Translations under genes and position numbers: made by a program | The notes under the pieces: model-generated | What the model was told of the DNA's origin: nothing | What the model saw: only the letters and a program-made list of their open reading frames with translations | Database searches by the model: none | DNA from: Oscarella lobularis | Taxonomy: Eukaryota; Porifera; Homoscleromorpha; Homosclerophorida; Oscarellidae | Assembly (NCBI RefSeq): GCF_947507565.1 | Contig: NC_089189.1 | Coordinates: 1,798,001-1,862,000 of the forward strand | Direction of reading: 5' to 3' | Length of the DNA stretch: 64,000 bases | Shown here: positions 23,544-35,709 of the stretch, one piece after another | Layout of the letters: the number at the start of each line of letters is the position of its first letter | Position numbering within the stretch: position 1 is the first letter of the stretch

Positions 23544-24531
23544 GAGGACTCTCTCTGAAGCTCAAAAGAACCTCGATCAATTTGTGAACGTACTCAGCAT
23601 TGGTGCAGATCAAGTTTGCCTTACCAATGAGAAACTTGGCTCAGGAGCATATGCAGGTAAAATAGAATAACCAAGATAATTACCATATATCATTGGCATT
23701 TTTGTAGACGTGATTATTGGTCATTGGCACGGTATGCCGGTTGCCGTGAAGAGATTTCACGCTCTGATCACGACACGAAGAACGATTCCGACATTTCAAA
23801 GAGAAGTTCTGACAGCGAGTCGACTCCATCATCCCAACATCGTCCGTGTATGCGGTGCTGTGATGGAAGATGGAATTCTATTCCAAATCGTCTCTGAATT
23901 ACTAGAGGGATCAGTGAGCGAAGTCATTGATGCAGCTCACTCTTTTCCATGCTATCTCTCTCACTATGAGCAGCTCTCTATTGTCGTTCAAATGACGTCA
24001 GCCATTGCTTATCTCCACGGGCTCCAACCTCGTCCCTACGTTCACGCAGACATTCGACCGACTAATGTCTTAGTGACGAGGAATATGAAAGTCAAAGTTG
24101 CTGATTTGGGAGCCGCCCACTTGGTGGAGAGCTCCAAATCCGCAGGACCGCTTAGTCCTCAATATCTTCCTCCCACACGAATGCCACCTACGTCCGCACG
24201 CAGCTCGTTGCCTAGCGATATCTACAGTCTTGGCGTGTCTCTAATTGAAATATTCACCGGGGTGGACGCTATTCCGGAAGAGAGGAATAGACAACTGAGT
24301 CAAATAAGTAATCGTCGTCGTCTTCATAGGATTTGCTTCAGAATGATTTCGGATGAAGAGAGAATTAGAGAGAGGCCTACGAGTGCAAACTGCTTGGCAG
24401 TTTTAATAAGGGAAATGGAGGAAGTAATTGAGAACGGCTCTTCAGCGATGAAGAGATTGGTGAAGGGAGAATTTGAAGGAGGTGACGATCGTCGTCACAA
24501 AGTCGTTCTCTCGGACACCTTTCATTCCTAA
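23544..24531 (+). pseudogene. 5'-truncated kinase copy (array unit 3) lacking Kelch and most coiled coil
   Basis: Two exons only: 23544-23656 (last coiled-coil segment into GSGAYA) and 23708-24531 (kinase, stop TAA). Both are close copies of unit 1. Upstream the sequence switches at about 23526 to the intergenic module, so no Kelch exons, ATG leader or promoter remain. The kinase has VAVKRF, HADIRPTNVL and DLG, but the APE motif has become PPT (YLPPTRMPPTS), losing the conserved Glu. It is very probably non-functional, although its frame remains open, which points to a recent origin. Confidence 0.8.
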
Positions 24532-25800
24532 ACTTTTCGTATTTTCGTGTCTCCGTTTTGAAATGAACTTTTGTGGTACTGTAATCTTCTTTTGTGCTGT
24601 GTCTTTTACGTGTGAACTATTAAATCTTTTATGATTTGCCTCTTTCGTGTGAGCTTTTATTACAACGATTCGTAAAGAGTGGAGAAGAGAGCTTGGAACC
24701 GCCGTGGGTATAAGATTCTAATGTATGCCTATAGAGTCGGAAAACCGAGGACGACACGTGAGACGCATGAGAACGACTGCTTAAGTGGATTCGTTGATTG
24801 ACGAACCGCAGAATTAATAATATGCGTTCGTCGTTGCGCATCACTTTTCTTTTCAATGAGAGCTAGAACTCTTTTATGTAGAGAGTCAAAGCTCTATACG
24901 ATTCATGGCTGCTTTTTCATTAAGTAGAGGGCCCTCTGTCACATCTTGCGGAATTTAGATTTCTGCTTTAGGACAACAAAACAGATCGGTTGGCAGTGAA
25001 GTGACGGCATACCACCGTGCCTAATTAATACCGACTCCTTATAAGACTTCTAAGAGGGAAAGGAGACCGATTGCAGAGTAATAAACGACTGCTAGACAAA
25101 ATGTACTTGGACCACGCATGTACGGCAGACTGATCAACGTTTGTGGAAAAAATGACGATCGAGGGAGGAGGAAAGGATTCTTACTGTTTTCATGGCCTTC
25201 CAGATTTTGTCCTGAGATTCGTGCCTTTTTCATTTCATCCATGTGGTTGCCATAATTAATTAATGTTTAATTTAAGGCAGATCTTTTTTCGTTTCACAGA
25301 GGCATTCAATCCACGTGTAGACAACGATCGGTTTCCTTGACTAATAGAGCTCACTCGGGTGAAAACATGTGGGCTACCACATAATTAAATCAGCCTCCTC
25401 CAACACGACGATTGAGAGGTACGACGTACCCCCGTTAGAGGGACCCCCTTACACAACGAGTCAGTAGAACGTACCCTGAATACTGCTTCAGTGTCCAGTG
25501 ACCGTAGAGACGATGTCGAAGCGTTTCACGCGCCACGCGGTCATTCCTAAGAGACAAGACTAAAACGACGTGTAGAAATACTCGTACATTTTCGGAATGT
25601 TTCCGCTTGAGCCTTGCATGGAAGCAACTCCAGCTGCAGAACATTATTTTTTGAATAATTTAATTAACTATTCATTGATTTACCTGTGTGCAAATGTTTC
25701 TCTATATCAATATCTGATAGATCCTCGACGCCTATTGATCTCCATAATTTTTGAAAGTCTAAAAATTGCGAATTATAAGGTTAACTTTATTTCCATTACA
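24532..25800. other. Duplicated 3' flank and spacer modules
   Basis: 24532-25160 copies 17371-17960. About 25410-25600 resembles 12350-12600, and 25600-25790 resembles 11940-12120. No gene is supported. A 93-codon ORF at 25597-25878 overlaps repeated sequence and is not considered real. Confidence 0.55.
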
Positions 25801-25809
25801 GCTGTAATT

Positions 25810-26590
25810 ACTCTTCGTCTAAAGGAATTTTCAAATCTGGGTCATTATAGAATAAATCTCCCTCCTTATCAGTTCTAGTCAAAGCTATGATTTCATCTTT
25901 GGGAACCTATAAAAAAATATCTCACTGAGCTATTTTTATATGTGAAATTTTGTACTGACAACATAGAGTCGGTTTTTGGACATGATTCTCTCATGTCAGC
26001 CAACTTGATTCCACTCAGACCTTCTCTCCAATGCTCTCTCAGTACACGCTATTTCTTTACCTGAGGTAGCCAGTTTCCAATACTTGGAGCCACGTCAGAG
26101 TAATCTATTTCCTTTAGAATTTCCTCAAGAGTTAGACGATTGAAAAGATCAATTCATTGCATCGATTTAGCTTTAGAAGATCGACAGCCATTTTCAAAAT
26201 TGCGAACTTGTTTTTCGTTTTGAATTGAGCGCTTGCGGAGCCAATCGAAACTCTTCAAGCCTTGGAAGACATTCGACGTTCAAGATACGCTCTAAATCGT
26301 CTCGTATTCCAGACTAGGATTGACGGAAGACGTCGCTCTTTCTTAATTAAGCTTCGCCTTTTTCGCTTTCGGTCTCCTTTTTGCTGTCCACGCTATCGGA
26401 TGGCATCGCATGTTTTTCTACTACTAGAATCGCTATATGGCCCGCTTTCAAAAAGCTTCTCGATCTCGAATGAGTTGACGGGATGTTTGCTCCTATACGG
26501 GCGTTTTTATTCTTTGCATTTTTTGCATTCTTCGTTCGGACAAGAGAGAAAGCTAGTAAGAATCCTCTCTTGTCACAAATTTGAAGCAAA
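25810..26590 (-). pseudogene. Degraded unidentified passenger gene, copy 2 (antisense to the array)
   Basis: It matches copy 1 at 18430-19412: an exon with KDEIIALTRTDKEGDLFYND, a preceding exon with EEILKEIDYSDVAPSIGNWL, and upstream KHAMPSDSVDSKKE. This copy keeps the exon near 25820-25908 in a better frame than copy 1, while its 5' part is more damaged (stop directly after the KGEA codons near 26347). It sits just upstream of the 26691 unit, in the same relative place as copy 1. The family is not recognised. Confidence 0.55.
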
Positions 26591-26690
26591 ATTAATTGCT
26601 TCGATACCTTTCTGATAGGTATTTCGGCCGCGATCGCAAATTTTCCTTCTTACTCTCAGCAATCTTGAAGAAACCTCATTCTACGACGAA

Positions 26691-29548
26691 ATGGCCAAAG
26701 CTATATCACCTGAGCCTCGATGTGATCACGAAAGTGCGTTGATCGGCGATGAATTGCATCTCTTCGGTGGAAAAACTACGACGATGAAACCCTACCATTA
26801 TTTTCCGCGCAATGAAATCTGGACTTTGAATGTCCAAGAAGAGAAGAAATGGATCCGCCGTATTGCCGAAGGAAAGAATATTCCCCCGTCTTGCGAAGGA
26901 GCACAATGCGTGGTCATCAATGGGATTATGTATTCGTACGGGGGACAGACGAAAGGCGGGGGTCTTCTGGCAGAGGTGTTTGGTTTGGATCCGAAGAAAA
27001 TGAAATGGATCCTATTAGCCACGCCCAGACATGGAAAGAAACCATGGCAACGCTGCTTCTGCTGTTTGTGGGCAATTGGAGGGAGAATGATCATGTTTGG
27101 GGGATACAGCAAATGCATTCCTCAAGATCGTCTCCAATCAGGATCACAATGCAATGAGTATGTGAATAACGAGATTTATGAATTTGTATTTGAGGAAGGA
27201 AGAGAAAAAGGTATAATTTGAAATCTACGAATATTTCAAATATTGATGATTAGGATATTGGTTGGATGTTGAATTAAGTGGAGAAAGGCCAAAGCCACGT
27301 CAAGCTGCTGCCATGGAAACGATTGATCAACATCAAGGATTACTCCATGGAGGGTGGACTAAAGAATATTTGGATGATGCATTTGTGATTGATTTGAGAG
27401 AAAAGGTAAATCCTATTTATTTTTGGATATAATTAATGACTTGTAATAGAAATGGATTTCCATTGATTTCCTTCCAAAACCATCCGCTCGAGCCAATCAC
27501 AGAATTTGTCGTATATCAAAACAAAAATTTCAAGAAAGAAATTGCTTTCTTCTCATTGGCGGGTGGAACGAAAGCGAATTTTCAGACCACGCCTACATTC
27601 TTGACTTTGACAAAAGAAAGTCTTACGCGGTACAAAATCAGAGCTATTGATATCAAATTGTGATTAATTTTATTAGTTTGACCTAAACCCTGAAATAGCA
27701 CCTATTGATAGTCACACTCTTCATTGCGTAGAGATTCCAGATGGATCTCCTCAGATCATTGTCACAGGGGGAGAAGACCGAGGAGAAGAATTAAAAGAAC
27801 TTTTGAATGAATACACTCTGGGTAACGAAGAATGCTGTTAAAATCATATTTAATTTCTTTCTCTAGGTCCTTCAAACGAGTCGTACATGAAGATTGAAAC
27901 TCAGATATTTCCTTCTGCTCAATTAATATTAACAGTGCCTCATAATGAATCACCTTACAATCAGGAACTTGAAAGAGAATTGGAAGAAATGAGGTAAGGG
28001 CTTCTGTATTTTTGTTCCTAAAGATAATAATGAGATTATCTTAAGAATGGAAGTGACAAAACTTCGAGATGAAGGTTAAATAAATCAAGAGAATTAATTT
28101 CACGTGAGATTTCTTTTTGCAGAACAAGATTGGAAGCACGATACCAGTCTTCCGAAGAAGAAAGAACTCATCTTCTGAAACAAAGGCAAAAATTGGTCAA
28201 TAACAAAAATAACGGGTCACGTGACCATAGCACTTGTAGAACCCAGTTAGAATTAAGCAACCAATCTTTGGAAGAAAAGCAAATGCGTCTCAGAGAGCAA
28301 AGGAAAGAAATTAAAAAACAGATAAATTAAGAAAACGTCTGTTTTAGATTTGGGTTACAGACTCGTTGCAATTCTCTTCAGAGAGAAAATGACGTTATAA
28401 CGTATGACAAGAAATATTGATTAATATTACGTGATGACTTTTTTCGTCAGAACCCTAAATCGCGATTTGGAAAGGGAAAAGACAGAAGCGACTCACGCTT
28501 TGGACGCTCAAACGTAACCCTCGATTAATTCTACTTCTTAAAAGGAATGTTTTTGATAGGAGGACCCTCTCGGAAGCCCAAACGAACCTCGATCAGTTTA
28601 TGAACGTGCTCAGCATTGGCGCAGATCGAGTTTGCCTCACCAATGAAAAACTTGGCTCTGGAGCATATGCAGGTACAAAGGAATTTCTCATTAAATAGCA
28701 AAATTTTAGACGCTTTCTTAGACGTAATTATTGGCCATTGGCACGGCATGCCAGTTGCTGTGAAGAAATTTCACGATCTTATCACAACGCAAAGAACGAT
28801 TCCGACATTCCGAAGAGAAGTTCTAACAGCAAGTCGACTCCATCATCCCAATATCATCCGTGTATGCGGTGCTGTAATGGAAGACGGAATTCCATTCCAA
28901 ATCGTCTCTGAATTACTCGAGGGATCAGTGAGCGAGGTCATTGATGCAGCTCACTCATCTCCATGCTATCTCTCTCACTACGAGCAACTCTCCATTGTCG
29001 TACAAATGACGTCAGCTATTGCTTATCTTCACGGGCTCCAACCTCGGCCCTACGTTCACGCTGACATTCGTCCGACTAATGTCTTAGTGACGAGGGATAT
29101 GAAAGTCAAAGTGGCTGATTTGGGAGCCGCCCACTTGGTGGAGAGCTCCAAATCAGCGGGGCCCCTAAGTCGCCAATATCTTGCTCCAGAAAGAATGCCA
29201 CCCACGTTGGGACACAGTTCGTTGCCTAGCGACGTCTACAGTCTGGGCGTGTCTCTAATTGAAATATTTACCGGGGTGGACCCTTACCCAGAAGAGAGGA
29301 ATAGACAACTGAGTCAAATAAGTAATCGCCGCCCTCTTCATAGGATTTGCTTCAGAATGATTTCTGATCAAGAGAAAATCGCAGAACGGCCAACGAGTGC
29401 AGAATGCCTAGCGATTTTAATAAGAGAGGTAGAGGAACTTGCACGAAGCGGAGTGCCGGCTATAAAGAGAATGGTAAAGGGAAAATTTAAAGGAGAAGGC
29501 GACGCTCGTCGTCACAAAGTCGTTCTCTCAGACACCTATCATCCCTAA
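26691..29548 (+). CDS. Kelch - coiled coil - TKL-like kinase, array unit 4
   Basis: Exons: 26691-27210, 27254-27405, 27450-27629, 27677-27821 and 27867-27993 (Kelch; LFGGK, SYGGQ, MFGGY, LLHGG, VTGGED). Several short coiled-coil exons follow between 28046 and 28515, then 28560-28672 and kinase 28722-29548 (stop TAA). VAVKKF, REV, HADIRPTNVL, DLG and APE are all present. The small exon at 28046-28074 is one base shorter than its unit 1 counterpart and would shift the frame if included; skipping it restores phase 2 to the following exon (from 28124). The leader intron with CTAGTAAGAAT and GCGATCGCAAA is well conserved (about 26551-26660). This and unit 5 look like the most complete array members. 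The role is inferred to be intracellular signalling; the ligand is unknown. Confidence 0.85.
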
Positions 29549-30104
29549 ACGTTGACTTTTAGTGTTTTCGTATTTCTTCATTGACTTGAACTTTTGTTGT
29601 AAAAATCTGTTTTGTACTGTCTTTTGCATGCGAACTATTACAAGGCGTTTTAGACTTAGACAAGAGAGCGTGGAAACCGCCGTGGATTAGAGGAATCTAA
29701 TATTGTCCTATAGGGTTGGAAAACCGGAAAGAGAAAGGTCTCAAAGCCGCTAAACACGTCAGACGCATGAGAAGGACGACTTAAAATAGACTCGTCGATT
29801 GATGATGAACAGGGGATAATTAATTAATTATTACTTGAATCCAGAGAATTATAGGTGTTCCAGTGAAGGGACGTCTCAGTCTAAACATGATCAATACTCA
29901 AGAGGCATAGACTATGATGAGGGTTTGAGACTGTAGAAAGGTTTCTATGGTGACAGGAACGACCAGGTGGGAGAGGAAGACAGAGAATGTCCCATTGAGG
30001 GCCACTTTCAACGGAAAATCGGGTAACGGGTCAATTTAAACAAAACCATCTTACCATTATGCCGCGAGAAATAGGAATAGAGATAAGAGAGCAGAGAACG
30101 AGTG
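29549..30104. other. 3' flank of unit 4 and spacer
   Basis: The beginning resembles the 3' flanks of other units (GGAAACCGCCGTGG, CCTATAGGGT, GGAAAACCG), but it diverges earlier than in the unit 1/unit 3 pair. The stretch at 29950-30075 carries an array-module fragment (ACCATCTTACCATTA). No gene is seen. Confidence 0.45.
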
Positions 30105-30560
30105 TCGAGACCCCCTTTTACACGACGAGTCAATGAAACGCACCTATGATGCTGTTTGATTATCTAGTGACTGTAGAGATGATTCCGAATGGTTCCTGCT
30201 GCTTTTCGGCGATCGACTTTCTCAAACATGGCGGCGGATATGCGCCACGCTGTCATATCTAAGAGAGAAGACTAAAAGGACGCGTCAAGCTACTCGTATC
30301 ACATAGAAAAGATCCTACGTCGAAGGAGAGAGCCGGTTAGGGAGGAGGGAAGAGACATTCGGCTTGAACACCTATCGAGGGGCCTCTCACCGCGCTTAGA
30401 GAACGACCGAACGCCAGTCAATTAAAACAAAACAATCATACCACTAGGACGCGAGAAAATACGAAGAAACTCCCTCTGCGGGGCTTGAACTGCTTCTGCG
30501 AGGTGGACGCATAAGTCACGTGAAGCTATTTATCCTATTGATTCACGGTTCTCCTTTTTT
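30105..30560. repeat. Array intergenic module, copy C (diverged)
   Basis: It is alignable to 13213-13672 and 23067-23526 over its length, with many substitutions. It retains GGCGGCGGATATGCGCCAC, GGGAGGAGGGAAGAGA, the TCACGTGA site and the TTTTTTCTCCGCT end. This is the older copy of the module. Confidence 0.65.
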
Positions 30561-30727
30561 CTCCGCTGCTTCTGTGCATAAACAGGATATTGACCATTGA
30601 GGAAATCGTCGTCAGCGTTGCCGGTGCTTCCTGATTCGTTTCAAGACAAAGAATCGTATTTGTTACTATACGGGACTTCGACGTTTTTTGAGATCGATCG
30701 TCTTTCGGACCGTCCAGACCTACCAAG

Positions 30728-30990
30728 TCTCACGCCTAAGGCGTGAGTCGCACGCCTCAGCTAGTTGTCTCACGCACTCACGCCCGCCCAACACGTTTCT
30801 CACGCCTGCCAAAAAATCCTTTGACGAAGGACAATTTTCACCATCTTGACCATTTCTACTGAAGTGCAAGTTGAATAAGGTCCTAAATTTCTCATAAACT
30901 CCCGTTACGTTCAAATAGTCCTTACATTTGCACTATTTTTAGTAGGCGTGGCTCTTTTTTAAGAGGGCGTGGTCAAAAATTTTTTTGCGC
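30728..30990. repeat. TCTCACGC-rich cluster
   Basis: The unit CTCACGCC or close variants occurs about six times between 30728 and 30812, including the palindrome CACGCCTAAGGCGTG. It is followed by AGTAGGCGTGGCT and GAGGGCGTGGTC further right. This looks like part of a repetitive element; boundaries and class are unclear. Confidence 0.35.
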
Positions 30991-31186
30991 GCGCCAAAAG
31001 TTTCACGCTTAACTCTCCTTGGCATCTCTGACCATCACGACGAGAAATAAACTAGTAAGAACGCTAGCTAATTGTCTCATTTCAGGAATGAGGACAAGAC
31101 GTTTCTTAACGGAAAACATTTTTTCGCAATCGCAAAATTTAAATTTCTTTTATCCAGGCTAATCCAAAAGTTGTTTCAAGAGCAAA

Positions 31187-34100
31187 ATGGCCGAAGCTAC
31201 ATCACCAGAGCCTCGATCGGGTCACGAAAGTGCGTTGATTGGGGATGAATTGCATCTCTTCGGTGGAAGAACTGCGAAAGAGCCATACCATTATTTTCCT
31301 CGCAATGAAATCTGGACCTGTAATCTCCGAGAAGAGAAGCAATGGATTCGCCGTTTCGCCAAAGGAAAGATGATTCCTCCACCTTGCCGGGGAGCACAAT
31401 GCGTGGTCATCAATGGGATCATGTATTCGTACGGGGGAGAGAAAGAAGGCATCAGGAATTATTTGGAAGAGGTGTTTGGTTTGGATCCGAAGAAAATGAA
31501 ATGGAGCCTAGTAGCCACACCCACCAATAGAAAGAAACCATGGAAACGCTCCTACTGCTGTTTGTGGGCCATTGGAGACAGAATGATCATGTTTGGGGGA
31601 TTAAATGAAGACATTCCTCAAGGTCTTCTGCAGTCAGGAGCGCAATACAATGGGCTAGTTAATAACGAGATCTATGAATTTGTATTTGCAGAAGGAAGAG
31701 AAACAGGTAAACTTCATGAATTGAAATCTAAGAATAATTAAAATGTTGATAATTAGGATATTGGTTGGATGTTGAATTAAGTGGAGAAAGACCGCAACCA
31801 CGTGCCTGGGCTGCCATGGAAACGATTGATCAACATCGAGGATTACTCCATGGAGGGCAAGGTGAGATTGATGCATATGTGATTGATTTGAGAGAAAAGG
31901 TAAATCCTTGTTATATTTTATGATTTTGCAATACTTATTGAATTGTAATAGAAATGGATTTGCATTGATTTCCTTCCAAAACCATCCGCTCGATATCATC
32001 ACAGAATCTGTCGATTATCGAAAAAAGGGTTTCAAGAAAGAAATTGCTTTCTTCTCATTGGCGGGTACAACATCAGCAAATTTTCAGACCACGCCTACAT
32101 TCTTGACTTTGGCAAAAGAAAATCTTACGCGGTATCGTATCAGACCTATTGTATCAAATTTTAATCAAATTTACTATCGTAGTTTTATCTAAACCCGGAA
32201 ATAGCATCTATTGACCGACACACTCTACATTGCGTAGAGAATCGAGATGGATCTGCTCGGATCATTGTCACAGGGGGAGAAGACCGAGAAAAAGAATTGA
32301 TCAAAGTTCTGAACGAATTTATCCTCGGTAATGAAGTATTATGCTAAAATCATATTTAATTGGTTTCTTTTTTAGGTCCGTCAAACGAGTCGTACATGAA
32401 GATTGAAACTCAGATACTTTCAACGCTGCCTAACAATGAATCCCTTTACACTCGGGAGCTTGAAGGAGAATTGGAAGCAATTAGGTGAGGGTCTCCGTGT
32501 TTTTGTTTAATTAATTAAATAAATCAGAAGAAGTATTGAAACTTCGAGATGAAAGGTTAAGTACAGGTATCATTTATCACAAGAAAATGAGATATCTGTT
32601 TTAGATCTGGGTTAGAGACCCGTTGCACTTCTCTAACGTATCGCAAGTACTATTGATTTCCATCCCAGAATTAAATTTTTCTTAGAACTCGATGTCGTGA
32701 TTTGGAAAGGGAAAAGATAGAAGCGACTCGCGCTTTTGAAGCTGAAAGGTAACCATCATTCTGTCTTTTGCATGGTTTGAAACATGAAAGGAAATTATCT
32801 TTAGAGCTGAAGCATTGAAACTTCGAGATGAAAGGTAAAATTGATAATTGATTATAGAGGCACGTGAGAGGTGGAAATATAGAATCCAATTCCATCAAGT
32901 CGAGGAAGAACAAAGAAGACAATATGAGGAAGAGAAAATGCGTCTCATAGAGCAAAGGCAGGAAATTGGCAACAAGCAATTTACCCAAAAAATGAGATGC
33001 CGCTTTCAGATCTGGGTTAGAGACCCTTTGCAATTCTCTTCAGAGAGACAATAACGATATAAGGTATGATAAGAAATATTGATTAGAAAAACGTGATGAC
33101 ATTTTTTCGTCAGAACCCTAAATCGCGATTTGGAAAGGGAAAAGACAGAAGCGACTCACGCTTTGGAAGCTCAAACGTAAGCCTCAATTAATTCAATTGC
33201 TTTGGCAGGATGTTTTTGATAGGACAACCCTCTTGGAAGCCCAAACGAACCTTGATCAATTTATGAACGTGCTCAGCATTGGTGCAGATCACGTTCGTCT
33301 TACCTATGAAAAACTTGGCTCTGGAGCATATGCAGGTACAAAGGAATCCCCAATTAAATAGTAAATATTTTAGACGCTTTCTTAGACGTAATTATTGGCC
33401 AGTGGCACGGAATGCCAGTTGCTGTAAAGAAATTTCACGATCTTATCACAACGCAAAGAACGATTCCGACATTCCGAAGAGAAGTTCTAACAGCGAGTCG
33501 ACTTCATCATCCCAATATCATCCGCGTATGCGGTGCTGTAATGGAAGATGGAATTCCATTTCAAATCGTCTCGGAATTACTCGAGGGATCAGTGAGCGAG
33601 GTCATTGATGCAGCTCACTCATCTCCATGCTATCTCTCTCACTACGAGCAACTCTCCATTGTCGTACAAATGACGTCAGCTATTGCTTATCTTCACGGGC
33701 TCCAACCTCGGCCCTACGTTCACGCAGACATTCGTCCGACCAATGTCTTAGTGACGAGGGATATGAAAGTCAAAGTGGCTGATTTGGGAGCCGCACACTT
33801 GGTGGAGAGCTCCAAATCAGCGGGGCCCCTAAGTCGCCAATATCTTGCTCCAGAACGAATGCCACCCACGTTGGGACACAGTTCGTTGCCTAGTGACGTC
33901 TACAGTCTGGGCGTGTCTCTAATTGAAATATTCACAGGAGTGGACCCTGACCCAGAAGAGAGGAATAGACAACTGAGTCAAATAAGTAATCGCCACCCTC
34001 TTCATAGGATTTGCTTCAGAATGATTTCTGATCAAGACAAAATCGCAGATCGGCCTACGAGTGCAGAATGCCTAGCGATTCTAATAAGAGAAGTAGAGGA

Positions 34101-34212
34101 ACTTGCACGAAGCGGAGTGCCGGCTATAAAGAGAATGGTAAAGGGAAAATTTGAAGGAGAAGGCGACGCTCGTCGTCACAAAGTCGTTCTCTCAGACACC
34201 TATCATCCCTAA
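31187..34212 (+). CDS. Kelch - coiled coil - TKL-like kinase, array unit 5
   Basis: Exons: 31187-31706, 31757-31899, 31952-32131, 32183-32327 and 32376-32484 (Kelch). Coiled-coil exons lie between about 32527 and 33177, then 33223-33335 and kinase 33386-34212 (stop TAA). It starts MAEATSPEPR, with blade motifs LFGGR, SYGGE, MFGGL and VTGGED. The kinase is nearly identical to unit 4, including the C-terminal KVVLSDTYHP, so units 4 and 5 are recent duplicates. All catalytic residues are present (HADIRPTNVL, DLG, APE). The coiled-coil part has a different set of small exons from unit 4. The leader intron at about 31045-31157 has CTAGTAAGAAC and a degenerate TCGCAATCGCAAAA. The frame is open in every exon checked. 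Confidence 0.85.
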
Positions 34213-35709
34213 ACATTGACTTTGAGTATTATCGTAATACACTTCATTGACTTGAACTTTGCTTTTCGTATGTGTTTTCTCGTGGCAACTTTTACAACGA
34301 TTTGTAATGCACCCTTCCCTATACAAGAGAGCGTCAAGATTCAAATGCTGAACTCGTCGATTGATGAACCGGAATTAATAATCTGCGTTCGTTGTTGGCC
34401 ACGCGCCATAGAACGACCACACATCATTGAAACGAATAATGATGCGCAACAACAAACGCACACCATTAAGTCTATAGAGGGTACAAACTTTTAAATGATT
34501 TACCGTTATAGACAACCGCAGCTTTGTCATTTATGTAGAGGACCCCGTTAATACTGACTAAAAGTCTTTTAAGAGGAAAAGAACACCGATTGCAGACTAA
34601 TAAACGAATGCACGGAAAAAGGTATACTTGGACCACGCAAGTAGGGCAGACTGACAGGAGAATACCTTATTGGTAGTGGAAAGAAAAGATTGAAGTTGAA
34701 GAGGCGAATTGTCTTCACAAATACGTTCCAATTCATTTCATTGTAAATTTTTCAGTGAACCAATGACGTCAGACTCTCAGTACTGTCCTCGTTGATTTTT
34801 TGACGTCATTGGGACACGTCGTTTCGGAAAAGTGCGCCGCTCTTTGCTAGTTTTTAGCCTGCTCAACATCATGTGAGAGCCAGACGCCTAATGGACCCCG
34901 CCCGGAAGAAGATCGATATATGAATAACGTGAAGAGAAAGAAGAATGACTACGTGCACGTAGAGAAGAAGAGAGCAAAAGAGAGGGTTACAGACTTGTAA
35001 AGGTTCCTGTGCGTCAAAGGAAAAACCAGGGACGAAGAGGAAGAGAGAGAATCAGCGTGATATCCTATCGAGGGGCCCCTCACTACGCAAGTGCGCGGTA
35101 CCTCTTAGAAGACATTCAGTTAGCCTATAAATACGACCCTACCCTTATGACGGGAAGAAACTGAGGAAGAACTTGTCTTGCTCTTCGGACGCGACGGGAT
35201 TCTGGTGACGTCATCATGTCTCCAATAGAGACTTGTGCTTCCTGCCGCGACGCTGCAATAAACAATTTCAGGCAGAGCTTTCGTATTCTTTACAGACAGG
35301 CTTTACCGTCTCCGGATAAAACACGCGCTAATTTCTCCAATGACTAAATAGAATGCAAAAGCAAAGTTCTCTGTGTGTGGGATACTTTTCAAAGATCGCT
35401 GTAATTAGATAAATGCATAGGCTATTTACTTTACAGAGCGTTTACCTTGATTAGCGGAAGCCTTTAGGAAGCTATAGGCGTCGCCTTGCTAGGTGTCACC
35501 TGGCGTCACCTGGCTTCACGGTCCGGTGACTCTATAGCCACAGCGTTCTCGGCGTTCCTCGCTTCAAACAAGGAGAAAGTTAGTAAGAACGCTATATAAG
35601 CTGGAAAAAATATGACATAAATACTTCTTTTGCTTAAATAATTTCTGCGGCGATCGAGACCTTCTCTTTTGTTCAGGCGGAATCTCATTCGAAGTTAGTC
35701 AGCGACGAA
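34213..35709. other. Intergenic between units 5 and 6
   Basis: The 3' flank resembles those of other units in pieces, and 35030-35190 carries an array-module fragment (ATCGAGGGGCCCCTCACTAC). Two facing CCAATGACGTCA-type sites lie near 34760 and 34800. A GTCACCTGGC tandem occurs at about 35495-35525. The last 150 bases hold the unit 6 leader (TTAGTAAGAAC near 35580, acceptor near 35677). No gene is seen. Confidence 0.45.

Noticed and set aside
34755-34815. Facing TGACGTCA sites as a CRE enhancer
   Set aside because: Two 8-base sites in inverted orientation are suggestive, but there is no conserved context in other spacers and no nearby start, so a regulatory call is not supported.
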